Assembly: GCA_018823025.1 (NCBI GenBank) | Contig: JAHJJI010000076.1 | Coordinates: 1-44,307, forward strand | DNA length: 44,307 nucleotides | DNA from: Gammaproteobacteria bacterium | GTDB taxonomy: Bacteria > Pseudomonadota > Gammaproteobacteria > Burkholderiales > Sulfuricellaceae | Reading direction: 5' to 3' | In this document: positions 32,028-40,332 of the stretch, in pieces | Numbering within the stretch: the first letter of the stretch is position 1 | Layout of the letters: every line of letters starts with the position of its first letter | Translations under genes and position numbers: made by a program | The notes under the pieces: generated by a model | What the model was told of the DNA's origin: nothing | What the model saw: only the letters and a program-made list of their open reading frames with translations | Database searches by the model: none

Positions 32028-32506
32028 GTGCGCCAGGCATGGCGCGTTGCGCGCAAGCGCAACTTGGTTGGTCGTGGCCAACTGAGTGACTTGGAGGTCC
32101 TCTACACACCCGGCAAGGGGAAGTGTTAGCTGAACGGCAAGGGTGTCCATCGCGAGGTGCCGGGATGCCCGGTGCGTGATTCCTTCTCATGCGCTTGCTT
32201 GCTCCTCTGGTTGCCGTGATCTCACGGCTTGGGTTGAGCAAGACTACCACTTAACAGATTGTCCGAATTTGTGAGGCCACCTCTGACAGGGCAGAAGCCT
32301 CTGGCAACGGAGGGCCTGAGGTTAGACTGGAGGAACCGGAAGTCCAGAAGGTGGCCGTAGGTGCCTATTGGACGACAGGCGACACGATGCATGAAACGAA
32401 GCTCGCTGGGGCGGTCTGCCCAGTAGTAAGGAACCGCCGGATGCGGAACCGCACGTCCGGTGGTGTGAGAGGACGGCGGGGGTGACCCCGCCTTCTACTA
32501 CTCGAT
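32028..32506 (+). mobile_element. ORF-less group II intron, class C-like
   Basis: The 5' end reads GTGCGCC, the usual group II GUGYG start. Domain V is at 32433-32464: stem ACCGCCGGA/TCCGGTGGT (one G-U), inner stem TGCG/CGCA and a two-base CG bulge on the 3' side. The catalytic triad position reads CGC (32435-32437), as in class C introns, not AGC. Domain VI follows with GGCGGGG/CCCCGCC (32475-32492), and the element ends near CTCGAT. At about 479 bp there is no room for a reverse transcriptase and no such frame is seen. Placement directly after a terminator is the known habit of class C introns. Exact ends are estimates. Confidence 0.8.
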
Positions 32507-32737
32507 CGGAGATTAATAAACCACGCATAGGTGCCCGTTTATGGGATATGCGGCCTGATTCGCGCACCGCACTATATTTTCTTGGGTGCTATGAATAGTA
32601 TCAAATTCCCTCTATTTGAATAAAATACAAACAGTTGTAACCTGAATGCTCAAGTGAAAGACCTAACGTAGCTTGGTAAGTTAGGTTAGGTAACTTGAAC
32701 GGTAGAATAATATTCTATTTTTTTATCCCATAAATGG
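32507..32737. other. Spacer after the intron with a 7-bp hairpin
   Basis: It contains two solitary iterons, listed separately, and an inverted repeat ACCTAAC (32661-32667)/GTTAGGT (32680-32686). No gene is seen. The segment may be a secondary part of the origin. Confidence 0.45.
32529..32546 (-). repeat. Solitary iteron in inverted orientation
   Basis: AGGTGCCCGTTTATGGGA is the reverse complement of an iteron (TCCCATAAACGGGCACCT). It lies 23 bp after the intron end and over 4 kb from the main array, and could allow looping or handcuffing by Rep. Confidence 0.75.
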
Positions 32738-32743
32738 TTACCT
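32726..32743 (+). repeat. Solitary iteron overlapping the metallopeptidase gene end
   Basis: TCCCATAAATGGTTACCT is a close match to the consensus of the main array. It spans the stop codon of the leftward gene at 32738. Confidence 0.8.
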
Positions 32744-33619
32744 TGATTTGGGCGACCCATTAGATATTGGATTTTTAGAAACTAAACGAGGAGCTTTCCA
32801 AAAATCGATTAATCTGCGTGTCGCATCGTCGATTTGATCGCACATTGCAGATTCATTTTCATGCTCAAAGAATTCGTAAAACCCAATTTTATGTTTTCCT
32901 TTGAAGTGCTCTTCGGCAACATTTCGGTTGAGAAAAAAGTCTTTTATTTTCGGAAGATGATTGATAGTGAACTTGCTGATATTTGAGTTATTAGTTTCAT
33001 CTTCAATCATCCCCCATACGACAGAACGGGCGTCGATTTTTAAAAGCCAACATAGCCATAGAGCATTGAGCCATGCAATTAATTCGTCGGCTTCCTTGGC
33101 GGCGAGTTCTATAGGGATATCCCGGTAGAATTTTTTGTATAGGTAATTAGCGCTTTTGAAGGATGTTTCTCTGATTTGAAGAGCGTGCGTTATACCATTT
33201 TTTCTTGTTGCGACTTTCTGTTCAATGAAATGACCAAATTCATGAATAGCTGTGCCTCGATCAACGACCCCTTTAAAAAAATGGGAAAAAGAAATGGCTA
33301 TAAAAAAATTAGTAAAATTCTCGCCGAAGCGACTCATGAAGCCAGATAGATTGTTATTTAAGGGGGCGGTTTCTGGGGCGAATATTTTGATTTCTTCAAT
33401 TAATTTTTCTTTTTCATGAAAAGTAAGTTGGACATTAAAAATTTGTCCTAACGAATTTTTAACGTCTTCTGGGTAAACCAAAAGAGGTAAGTATTCAAAT
33501 AATTTAAAGGAGGAGAAAAGACCAAAATATTCAGGAAAATCGCGTAAAAAATCATGCGGCATTAAACCAATCTTTGCACCGACCGGCGCTTCCCTCCAGT
33601 AAACTTGATAACGCCGCAT
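32738..33619 (-). CDS. Putative zinc metallopeptidase with HEFGH motif, unusual family
   Basis: The protein is 293 residues. The zincin signature AIHEFGHFIEQK places H126, E127 and H130 in the active site. A downstream helix DIPIELAAKEADELIAW (about 168-184) offers a Glu (E171 or E176) as third ligand, similar to gluzincins such as the ImmA/IrrE group. The N-terminal 110 residues are aromatic-rich with no signal peptide, so it should be cytoplasmic. Strongly AT-rich compared with neighbours, suggesting separate acquisition. The start has AGGGA upstream. No partner gene is adjacent on the same strand. Substrate unknown; a repressor-cleaving or toxin role are both open. Confidence 0.65.
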   Translation of the reverse strand: MRRYQVYWREAPVGAKIGLMPHDFLRDFPEYFGLFSSFKLFEYLPLLVYPEDVKNSLGQIFNVQLTFHEKEKLIEEIKIFAPETAPLNNNLSGFMSRFGENFTNFFIAISFSHFFKGVVDRGTAIHEFGHFIEQKVATRKNGITHALQIRETSFKSANYLYKKFYRDIPIELAAKEADELIAWLNALWLCWLLKIDARSVVWGMIEDETNNSNISKFTINHLPKIKDFFLNRNVAEEHFKGKHKIGFYEFFEHENESAMCDQIDDATRRLIDFWKAPRLVSKNPISNGSPKSR

Positions 33620-33799
33620 GGTTAATTTCCCTGTAAAAAAATAAAAATTATTTTTGGCGTGGAGCCAATTTGCAAATTCAATTTTGAACTAAAATAATTT
33701 GGAAAGAAATTAACAATGCCCCCAATTTTTAGGGGGTAGGTGGGAATTTGGGTGGAATGTTGGTTTTTTTGAGAAAAAAAGAATATTTCTTAAAATTCT

Positions 33800-33828
33800 T
33801 TGACTGCCCTCACCCCTTGATCTATTCT
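33800..33828 (+). promoter_or_regulatory. Sigma-70-like promoter of umuDC
   Basis: TTGACT (33800-33805) and TATTCT (33823-33828) are separated by 17 bp. Repeats TTGATCT and TTGATTC overlap the -10 region and AGATCA follows nearer the gene. No canonical CTG-N10-CAG LexA box was found, so regulation may be by another repressor. Confidence 0.55.
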
Positions 33829-33862
33829 TGATTCCCGTAACACAAACCAAGATCAGATCACC

Positions 33863-34444
33863 ATGACTCAAAACTCCTGGGGCGGACCCCGTCCCGGTTC
33901 CGGCAGAAAACCCCTCTCCTCCGAACCCACCGTCACTCTCCGCGTGCCCGTCAGCCACAAGGAAACTGTCGTGGCGCTGGTGCAGCGCCTCAAGTCTTCT
34001 CCTGGCATTCGTATTCCCTCTTGGCTGGAAGTGCATGCGCTGGCTGAGCAGCCTCCCTTCCTGGCCATCCCCCTCATGAGCCATTCCGTACGTGCCGGCT
34101 TCCCGTCCCCAGCAGACGACTACATCGAGAAACGTATCGACCTCAATGAAGAACTGATCCAGCACCGTGAAGCCACTTTCTTTCTCCGAGTCAGAGGTCA
34201 CTCCATGGTGGGGGCCGGTATTGATGATGGCGATGAACTGATCGTGGACCGAGCTATTTCACCTGCGCATGGCCGTATCGTGGTGGCTGTCGTAGATGGC
34301 GAACTGACCGTGAAGCGCTTCTTTCAGCGTGAAGGGGTGGTGAAGCTGGTGGCAGAGAGTGCAGAGTTTGCGGATATCGAGTTCAAGGACGGGCAGGAGA
34401 TGGTGATCTGGGGGGTGGTAACCAAGGTCATCAAGTCGGTATGA
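33863..34444 (+). CDS. umuD: UmuD-like autoprotease subunit with an N-terminal extension
   Basis: The protein is 193 residues, about 54 longer than Escherichia coli UmuD. The peptidase part is standard: cleavage site [11 protein letters not shown] (A78-G79), nucleophile Ser114 in [11 protein letters not shown] and general base Lys151 in ELTVKRFF. The additional N-terminus starts [38 protein letters not shown]. The GxRxGSGRKP stretch is an arginine/glycine motif often seen at the start of small DNA-binding proteins, followed by a ribbon-helix-helix-like segment. It may therefore bind DNA as well. RecA-stimulated self-cleavage would activate Pol V. The stop overlaps umuC by 4 bp. Confidence 0.87.
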   Translation: MTQNSWGGPRPGSGRKPLSSEPTVTLRVPVSHKETVVALVQRLKSSPGIRIPSWLEVHALAEQPPFLAIPLMSHSVRAGFPSPADDYIEKRIDLNEELIQHREATFFLRVRGHSMVGAGIDDGDELIVDRAISPAHGRIVVAVVDGELTVKRFFQREGVVKLVAESAEFADIEFKDGQEMVIWGVVTKVIKSV

Positions 34445-35715
34445 CCACCTTTGCTCTGGTGGATGGGAATAACTTCTATGTCTCCTGTGAACGGGTGTTC
34501 AACCCGAAGCTGGAAGGCAAGCCGGTGGTGGTGCTGTCCAACAATGATGGTTGCGCTGTCGCGCGCTCATCCGAGGTCAAGGCCTTGGGGGTGAAGATGG
34601 GCACCCCTTGGTTCCAGATGAAGGATCTGGCCAGGAAGCATGGAATCATTGCGCTATCTTCCAACTACACGCTGTACGCTGATCTGAGTAACCGCATGAT
34701 GTCAGTGCTGAGGATGTTCTCTCCTGATCAGGAGGTGTATTCCATAGATGAATGTTTTCTGAAGCTGGATGGGTTTGGATTTGATCTGTCCGCGTACGGC
34801 CAGACCATCCGCCAGCGGGTCCACCGCTGGACCGGAATTCCGGTGTGTGTGGGGATCGGGTCATCTAAAACCCTGGCAAAGCTTGCCAACCATGTGGCCA
34901 AGAAGCGGCCCCAGTGGAATGGGGTGTGTGATCTGGGTGCTCTGTCTGAATCTGAACTGAATGCCTTAATGGCCAGTTTAGAGGTGGGTGAGGTCTGGGG
35001 AGTCGGCAGAAAGATCCAGGAGAAGCTGGCGGCCATGCGGATCCATACCGTGCTGGATCTGAAACAATCCGATGCCGGACGGATTCGGCGTTCGTTGTCT
35101 GTGGTGGTGGAGCGGACGGTGATGGAGTTGCGGGGGATTTCGTGTCTGGCGCTGGAAGAAGTCGCACCGGCCAAACAGCAGATCATGTGCAGCCGCTCCT
35201 TCGGAGCGCCGGTCATGCTCCTGACTGAGCTGTGCGAGGCGGTGACCAGTCATGCCAGCCGGGCGGCAGAAAAGCTGCGGCGTCAGGTCTCGGTGGCGGG
35301 TGCAATTCACGTGTTTATCTGTACCAGTCCCTTCCGGGAAGAGGATCCTCAATACAGTCAGGGATTGACCATTCCCTTGCCGGATCCGACCAGCGATACC
35401 AAAAAACTGGTTAAAGCGGTGCTCTGGGGTTTGAAGCAGATCTATCGGCCGGGGTTCCGGTATGCCAAGGCGGGGGTGATGCTGATGGATCTCTCTCCGG
35501 TAGCCACTCAGCAAAATTCCTTGTTTGCAGAGGAAGGGGCGGATGAAGAATCTGCCCATCTGATGCAGACGATGGATTTGATCAATCGCAAGATGGGCAA
35601 GGATGCGGTCTTTATTGCCAGCGCTGGCGTCAGAAAGCATTGGCAGATGAAGTCGGGGAATAAATCTCCCTGCTATACCACGAACTGGGGTGAGCTGGCG
35701 GAGGTGAGGTGTTAG
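34441..35715 (+). CDS. umuC: Y-family translesion DNA polymerase, UmuC
   Basis: The protein is 424 residues, full length for UmuC. The palm motifs are [19 protein letters not shown] at the N-terminus, with the first metal-binding Asp, and [13 protein letters not shown] near 99-111. The fingers segment reads [16 protein letters not shown] helix-hairpin-helix segment follows ([15 protein letters not shown]), then the little-finger region, and a C-terminal segment ending [10 protein letters not shown] as in other UmuC/RulB proteins. It overlaps umuD by 4 bp and forms DNA polymerase V with cleaved UmuD. Plasmid-borne umuDC homologues raise damage tolerance and mutation. No lesion seen. Confidence 0.95.
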   Translation: MTTFALVDGNNFYVSCERVFNPKLEGKPVVVLSNNDGCAVARSSEVKALGVKMGTPWFQMKDLARKHGIIALSSNYTLYADLSNRMMSVLRMFSPDQEVYSIDECFLKLDGFGFDLSAYGQTIRQRVHRWTGIPVCVGIGSSKTLAKLANHVAKKRPQWNGVCDLGALSESELNALMASLEVGEVWGVGRKIQEKLAAMRIHTVLDLKQSDAGRIRRSLSVVVERTVMELRGISCLALEEVAPAKQQIMCSRSFGAPVMLLTELCEAVTSHASRAAEKLRRQVSVAGAIHVFICTSPFREEDPQYSQGLTIPLPDPTSDTKKLVKAVLWGLKQIYRPGFRYAKAGVMLMDLSPVATQQNSLFAEEGADEESAHLMQTMDLINRKMGKDAVFIASAGVRKHWQMKSGNKSPCYTTNWGELAEVRC

Positions 35716-36807
35716 GCATTTAAGGGAATAATCAACCTGAAACTGGACAGGCATCGAGAGTGGCGTGTTTAAATGGTTTCCGTTAAGTTACGGAACTTAT
35801 TAATCATGAGCGCAAAAATTCCGCGAGGCGTTTTGTAAATTTCCTTGACGAAGATTTCTGTGTTGTGCTCAAATAACTGCCATCAAAGATTTGTCGCCGT
35901 GAGGCACAAAAAGGTTGCCGTCACATCCTGCACTCCAAGATAAAAATTGGTAAATTGACGATTTCTGACGATGGGGAGCCCCATTGCCAAACCTTCAGAT
36001 GGTTTTTGTTTCTGAAGTTTTCAGTCCCTTGTGGACTTGATCTGCAGCTTGTCTGCCAGATCGCCATCAGATGAACAGGTTCAACAGTGGACCTGTGCTG
36101 CTTCACCGATTCTTGTCTAGAATTGGATTTTGGAGCAGGCATCTCGAAACCTTCAATTTTGCATGAAGGACTTTCACGCTTTGAATTTGGCAGTTTGACG
36201 GGCAACTTTTTTGCACGGCACGCTTCCTTTCAAAGCTCATTTCAACAATGAATTTTGGCCAGAATTTTCCTTTCAGAGGAAAAAAACAGGATGACTTTTG
36301 GGGTTTCTCTATACACAAGAAAGCGCCTTTGCAATGGCACTCTGCGGCTGGTGGCAGGCCTTAAACTCCTTTTAAGGACAGAGAAAATTCATATAAAAAG
36401 CAACCTTAAGTTTTTCTTGAAAAAGAGAATTTGTTCGACGGGTGTGACGGGTCGAGATTTTCAGCTGTGAGCTGAAGGGGTTGAATTTTGGTGTCCTGTG
36501 AGGTCAGCCAAAACAGCTGGGACTGGCGGAAAAAATCTGGGTAGCCTTCATTTGGAGTGCGCCCAACCCGCTTTAAAGATGATGGATTCCTTCCATTTGT
36601 CTTCGGTTTTATGGTCAGCAAAATGTGATTTTGTCAGACCTCCAAAAAAGCAGCAGAAATGCGGCCAATTGGGCTACCTGCAACAAATTTCTTATCAAAA
36701 AAGCCAATTAAAAAGTTTAAAAATCTACGCTGGGGCGGCTCACCCCAGTTCCCTCTGCCTATCTATCGAATCGGCAAAATTTATTCAATTACAATAGGGG
36801 CAACATC
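35716..36807. other. 1.1-kb non-coding stretch rich in short inverted repeats
   Basis: No convincing gene is seen on either strand. Successive stems lie at 35971-35984 (ATGGGG-AG-CCCCAT), 35993-36017 (CTTCAGA/TCTGAAG), 36023-36037 (AGTCC/GGACT), 36039-36062 (GATCTG/CAGATC), 36075-36096 (ACAGGT/ACCTGT), 36150-36169 (CCTTCA/TGAAGG), 36461-36475 (TCAGCT-GTG-AGCTGA) and 36730-36748 (CTGGGG/CCCCAG). The last is 60 bp before the recombinase gene. The region could be the attachment or regulatory region of that recombinase, or decayed sequence. Confidence 0.45.
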
Positions 36808-37872
36808 ATGTCTTCATTGGCAAATAAGGTTCTAACGTCTTCTTTTCGTGCAGAACTTGGAAGAATTGTGGATGCACACAATGATAAGGTCTATTCAAAA
36901 CAAAAAGTCGTTGTTCGCGATTGTTCCAGGAAAACTCGCGAAGACCGCAAGAATGAGATTTTCAGGGCATTCGCAGATCTTCGGCAGATGGGCTTTCCAC
37001 TTCAAAGCCCATTAAATTTTAAGAACAGGCATTTGCAGGAACTGACGTCTTTTTGGCAGGCAAAAAAGCTTAGCCCACGGACCATCAACACGCGATTTTC
37101 GATTATTACAGTGTTTTGCACGTGGATTGGCAAGCCCAATTTACCCGGGAAAATAGAGGATTATTTTGCGCATCCAGAGACAATTAAACGAACTTCTATT
37201 TGCCGCATCAATAAGGCATGGGAAGCCAATGGGGTCAGTATTGCTGCTGAAATTCAGGAAGCAATCAAGCTGGATGAAAGGTTTGGTCTGTTGCTGGCTC
37301 TTCAGCATCATTTTGGTCTGCGCGTGAGAGAATCGATTGAGATGCGCCCATTAAGTGCGATTTCTGAAACCCGGATAGGGGCGCATTTGTTGGTTCTTGA
37401 GGGCACCAAAGGCGGCCGCCCTCGAGTTGTGCCTATCCTAACGGCAGAGCAGCAACAAACCTTGGAATGGGCGTTGAGCGTGACACAAAAGTCCAGAAGC
37501 ATGCGCTTGAGGTGGCCCGGTAACACCTGGAAGCAGGCTCAAAGAAGATTTTATCATTTGATGCAAAAAATGGGCGTAACCAAGGCAGATAAGGGCGTCA
37601 CAGCTCATGGATTACGGCACGGATATGCGCAAATTTCTTACCGGAAAGCATCGGGCTTCCCGTCACCAATTGAAGGTGGCGCACAAGGGAAGATCGATCC
37701 AGCAACACATCGTTGGGCTTCAAGTTATGTGTCCCAATTGTTGGGACATATTCGGCCGGATGTTTTTCCAACTTACGGCGGAGGATATGGCCACTCCCTC
37801 AGGGTTCACAAGATAACTGTGACCAATGCGTTATTTCAAAATCCACTAACCACAAAAATGCCCATATATTAA
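36808..37872 (+). CDS. Tyrosine recombinase/integrase (Integrase_1-like)
   Basis: The protein is 354 residues. The N-terminal SAM-like domain spans about 20-130 (SFWQAKKLSPRTINTRFSIITVFCTWIG). In the catalytic domain, Arg is in HHFGLRVRESIEMRP, Lys is near LEGTKGGRPRVVPIL, the His-x-x-Arg box is AHGLRHGYAQ, the second His is in SQLLGHIRPDVFPTYGG and the likely nucleophile Tyr is in PTYGGGYGHS. All required residues are present. AGGGG lies 7 bases before the ATG. The type is frequent on proteobacterial plasmids and islands and differs from the left-end recombinase. A hairpin-rich non-coding region lies upstream. Confidence 0.87.
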   Translation: MSSLANKVLTSSFRAELGRIVDAHNDKVYSKQKVVVRDCSRKTREDRKNEIFRAFADLRQMGFPLQSPLNFKNRHLQELTSFWQAKKLSPRTINTRFSIITVFCTWIGKPNLPGKIEDYFAHPETIKRTSICRINKAWEANGVSIAAEIQEAIKLDERFGLLLALQHHFGLRVRESIEMRPLSAISETRIGAHLLVLEGTKGGRPRVVPILTAEQQQTLEWALSVTQKSRSMRLRWPGNTWKQAQRRFYHLMQKMGVTKADKGVTAHGLRHGYAQISYRKASGFPSPIEGGAQGKIDPATHRWASSYVSQLLGHIRPDVFPTYGGGYGHSLRVHKITVTNALFQNPLTTKMPIY

Positions 37873-37890
37873 TGTGTACTTTTGCTCACG

Positions 37891-37920
37891 ATAACTGCGG
37901 CCTTTGGGTCGCTGTTATTT
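37891..37920 (+). terminator. Terminator after the integrase gene
   Basis: ATAACTGCG and CGCTGTTAT form a stem with one mismatch and a GGGT-containing loop, followed by TTTTGTGGG. The sequence is nearly the same as the hairpin at 40291-40321. Confidence 0.7.
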
Positions 37921-38064
37921 TGTGGGTTTGGTTCTAACGGTTTGCTTTTACAAGGACCCCCAAGAAATCACAAAAACGCCTATCTTGGCCTGAAATAATG
38001 AAATCCAGCTCCCATTCATTTTTTATGGGAACCCTGTTTTTAACTTTCAGCGAAAGGAAGTGCC

Positions 38065-38403
38065 ATGAGTCTCTTCAATTGGTTTTCAGGTCTGTTTAGT
38101 TCTGGCGGTATCGAGTCCACTATGGACGACAGTATGTTTTCGAATCACAGCATGGGTATCGATGATTACTTTGCCATCAACCCAGCCAACGGTATGCCGA
38201 TGATGGACGGGATCGGCGGGCTAGATGTTGAAGGTAATACTTATGGCACCGACTTTCTTCATGACAGCATGACGTCCTCATCGTTTGACGATAGTTTTTC
38301 GATGGAATCGAGCTCGATGTTTGACGATCAATGGACGATCGGTTCAGACTCAATGTTCGACGACAGCTGGAGCTCCAGTTCTGACAGTTTCTCTGACTGG
38401 TAA
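38065..38403 (+). CDS. Low-complexity Ser/Asp/Met-rich acidic protein
   Basis: The protein is 112 residues. After a short N-terminus (MSLFNWFSGLF) the rest is built of D/S/M/F-rich near-repeats: MDDSMFSNHSM, SSSFDDSFSMESSSMFDD, SDSMFDDSWSSSSDSFSDW. It is strongly acidic with almost no basic residues and is probably disordered. AAGGA precedes the ATG with normal spacing. The next gene follows 48 bp later in the same direction. No family known to me; not a signal-peptide or sorting-signal protein. Might act as a DNA mimic or surface-independent linker, but this is only speculation. Confidence 0.6.
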   Translation: MSLFNWFSGLFSSGGIESTMDDSMFSNHSMGIDDYFAINPANGMPMMDGIGGLDVEGNTYGTDFLHDSMTSSSFDDSFSMESSSMFDDQWTIGSDSMFDDSWSSSSDSFSDW

Positions 38404-38451
38404 CCAGGGCATGCTGCATGAGATGCTGTGGACTGCATGACAAGGAAACCC

Positions 38452-38922
38452 ATGATGTCCGAGCCAGACACCTTTTACCCTGAAGAAGAACTGGAAGCTC
38501 TCTTCGGAGAGCGTCTGGAGATCGTCTTGTTTATCGGCCAGGCCGATAGTGAGGCAGGAGAGGAAGGCCTGATCTCCTGGCTGGAAATGGGAGACGACAT
38601 CCAGAGCGCCAGACTGTTTGCCTTTTCTGATGCACTGGCCAAAGAGTGCACCCATGTCGATGCTCTCCTCGGCTTCGATGAAGTAACGGACCCGGTGCAT
38701 GACCGCCAGATCCCCGCCGACCTGCAGGATCTGGCCGACATGCTGGAAGTAGACCGGGTGGTATTCCTGATGGTCATGACCGAAAGCGGAAAGATTGCCA
38801 CTGTCCGTGATCTTTCCGAAGTCGAAATGACCGCCCTCGAAAACATTCACATCGAACTCACCCAATATCTCACCCTCCTCGCTCAGGAAGGCTGCTGGGG
38901 TGTCGAGGTCGGACACGCGTAA
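38452..38922 (+). CDS. Hypothetical acidic protein
   Basis: The protein is about 156 residues from the ATGATG at 38452, chosen because AAGGA lies 8 bases upstream; a start at 38428 would add 8 residues. It reads as an alternating alpha/beta protein (LEIVLFIGQADSEAGEEGLISWLEMGDD, VDRVVFLMVMTESGKIATVRDLSEVEM, IELTQYLTLLAQEG). No catalytic motif is recognised. It is likely co-transcribed with the 112-residue acidic protein. A long frame on the opposite strand (38350-39084) is treated as its shadow. A terminator follows 20 bp after the stop. Confidence 0.65.
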   Translation: MMSEPDTFYPEEELEALFGERLEIVLFIGQADSEAGEEGLISWLEMGDDIQSARLFAFSDALAKECTHVDALLGFDEVTDPVHDRQIPADLQDLADMLEVDRVVFLMVMTESGKIATVRDLSEVEMTALENIHIELTQYLTLLAQEGCWGVEVGHA

Positions 38923-38942
38923 ACCCGGCTGGTTTTTTACCC

Positions 38943-38965
38943 GGTCCGTAACGGACACCTTTTTG
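38943..38965 (+). terminator. Terminator after the acidic-protein pair
   Basis: GTCCG-TAA-CGGAC (38944-38956) is followed by ACCTTTTTG. The stem is short but the T-run supports it. The rest of 38966-39170 shows no gene. Confidence 0.6.
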
Positions 38966-39170
38966 TCACCCTTCAGAATCCCCTCACCTTGAGCGTCCGT
39001 CCCGGACAGCCTTCTCACCTGCCAGACCGTCCTGAAATCAAGGCCTGGCGCCACGTTAACCCCAGAAACAAATCTCAACTTCACCCTGCCCGCTTTGAAA
39101 TAATGATTTCAGTCCTCGCGGTTCTTGAGGATAGACCATTGGTTTTTATCGAAGTGAGAGGAGGTGCGGT

Positions 39171-39431
39171 ATGCATTGGGCCGATATTTTGATTGTTCTT
39201 GTCATGACCCTCAGCACGGCGTGGCTGGCGTTCTTCGAAGGATGGGATGTCTGGCAGGCTGCCGGGGTAGTGGTACTCGGGAACTTTGCAACCACGGGTT
39301 TTCTGGTCGGCCTGATGTTTGCCAATACCAAACGTGAAGAATACGGAGAACTGTGCCGTGACCTCAAGAAACTGACGCTGAGTACCCTGGACAAAGCCCT
39401 GAAAGACCTGAGACTCAGGAGGCGGTCATGA
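39171..39431 (+). CDS. Small inner-membrane protein
   Basis: The protein is 86 residues with two hydrophobic segments: about 4-21 (ADILIVLVMTLSTAWLAF) and about 31-50 (AGVVVLGNFATTGFLVGLMF). A charged basic C-terminus follows (KKLTLSTLDKALKDLRLRRRS). A strong AGGAGG ribosome site supports the start. A 21-codon frame overlaps its stop (ATGA) but is too short to call. The function is not recognised; position between hypothetical genes gives no hint. Confidence 0.6.
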   Translation: MHWADILIVLVMTLSTAWLAFFEGWDVWQAAGVVVLGNFATTGFLVGLMFANTKREEYGELCRDLKKLTLSTLDKALKDLRLRRRS

Positions 39432-39622
39432 AAGGCCAGACCATCCCATTCTGGTGCGGAGCAGTGCCCTTGGTCCGGGAAAGCAGGAAATGAATTTTTT
39501 CCCCAACAGGCGGCGTTCAATTCCGCCTGGTCACATCAAGCCTCCACCCTGTTCCAGCAGGGCAATGGACTGTGCAACTTAACCACTCGACCCAACCACC
39601 CTGAACTTAATCTGGAGTTACT

Positions 39623-40272
39623 ATGAATAAAACCCACCCTGATTGCCGCCCTCCTCGGTGCCAGCCTGTTTGCCTCTGCCGCTCACGCGGCACTGGAATC
39701 CCGTCTGGGCGGACAGGCCCTGTACGATACCGATCTAAATATTACCTGGCTGGCCGATGCGAATATGGACAAGACCTCTGGCTATGACGCGGACGGCATG
39801 ATGGACTGGTCACAGTCCAACACCTAGGTGTCAGGGCTGACCGTAGAAGGAATCAGTGGCTGGCGTCTGCCGGCCACCCTGCAACCGGATGCCTCCTGTG
39901 ACTCCCACAACGGCAGCATCTCAGCCGGTAACCACTGTACCGGCAGCGAGATGGGACATCTGTTCTATGCCGAGTTGGGCGGCGTAACAGGCAGTTCGAT
40001 TGCCACGACGCATAACGCCAACACCGCGCTGTTCCAGCACCTTCAATTCGCCGTCTATTGGTCCGGCACCAACTATGCGCAAAATAATTACTACAGCTGG
40101 AGTTTTGATCTGAACAATGGGGGGCAAGGAGTGAACGCCACGATGTGGGGCTTGAAGGCCATGGCGGTCCATCCTGGGGATGTGGCGCCGGTTCCTGTGG
40201 CCTGCAGCCGGATGGTTGTTGGGGTCGGGTCTGCTTGGGCTGGTAGGGGTGGCGCGGCGTAAGGTTGCTTAA
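39623..40272 (+). pseudogene. Decayed secreted protein with VPxPA-type (PEP-CTERM-like) sorting tail
   Basis: The gene starts at the ATG 39623 with GGAG upstream and carries three lesions. An extra base near 39634 shifts the frame before the signal peptide TLIAALLGASLFASAAHA. An in-frame TAG at 39825-39827 replaces what is probably a Trp codon (SQSNT-stop-VSGL). A further extra base near 40200 shifts out the tail, which otherwise reads VPVPAAVWLLGSGLLGL followed by an arginine-rich end. The body (ISGWRLPATLQPD, VYWSGTNYAQNNYYSWSFDLNNG) is DUF1566-like. Intact relatives would be exported and processed by an exosortase-like system. The lesions could be decay or, less likely, sequence errors. 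Confidence 0.75.
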
Positions 40273-40290
40273 TCCAAGCGTTGATGTTCA

Positions 40291-40321
40291 GAATAACGGC
40301 GGCCCTGGGTCGCCGTTATTC
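40291..40321. terminator. Strong bidirectional terminator hairpin
   Basis: GAATAACGGCG (40291-40301) and CGCCGTTATTC (40311-40321) form a perfect 11-bp stem between two convergent genes, so it may serve both. T-runs are weak. Its sequence is nearly repeated at 37891-37918. Confidence 0.65.
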
Positions 40322-40332
40322 ATTCTGGCGGG

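Noticed and set aside
32661-32686. ACCTAAC/GTTAGGT pair that fits the attC box consensus
   Set aside because: Only 26 bp in total, too short for an attC; kept as a plain hairpin.
33780-33862. Search for a LexA box before umuDC
   Set aside because: No CTG-N10-CAG match was found by eye.
38350-39084. A 244-codon leftward frame opposite the hypothetical gene at 38452
   Set aside because: It lies fully antisense to a gene with a good ribosome site and acidic, structured-looking sequence; the leftward product has no motif and its start lacks a clear ribosome site.
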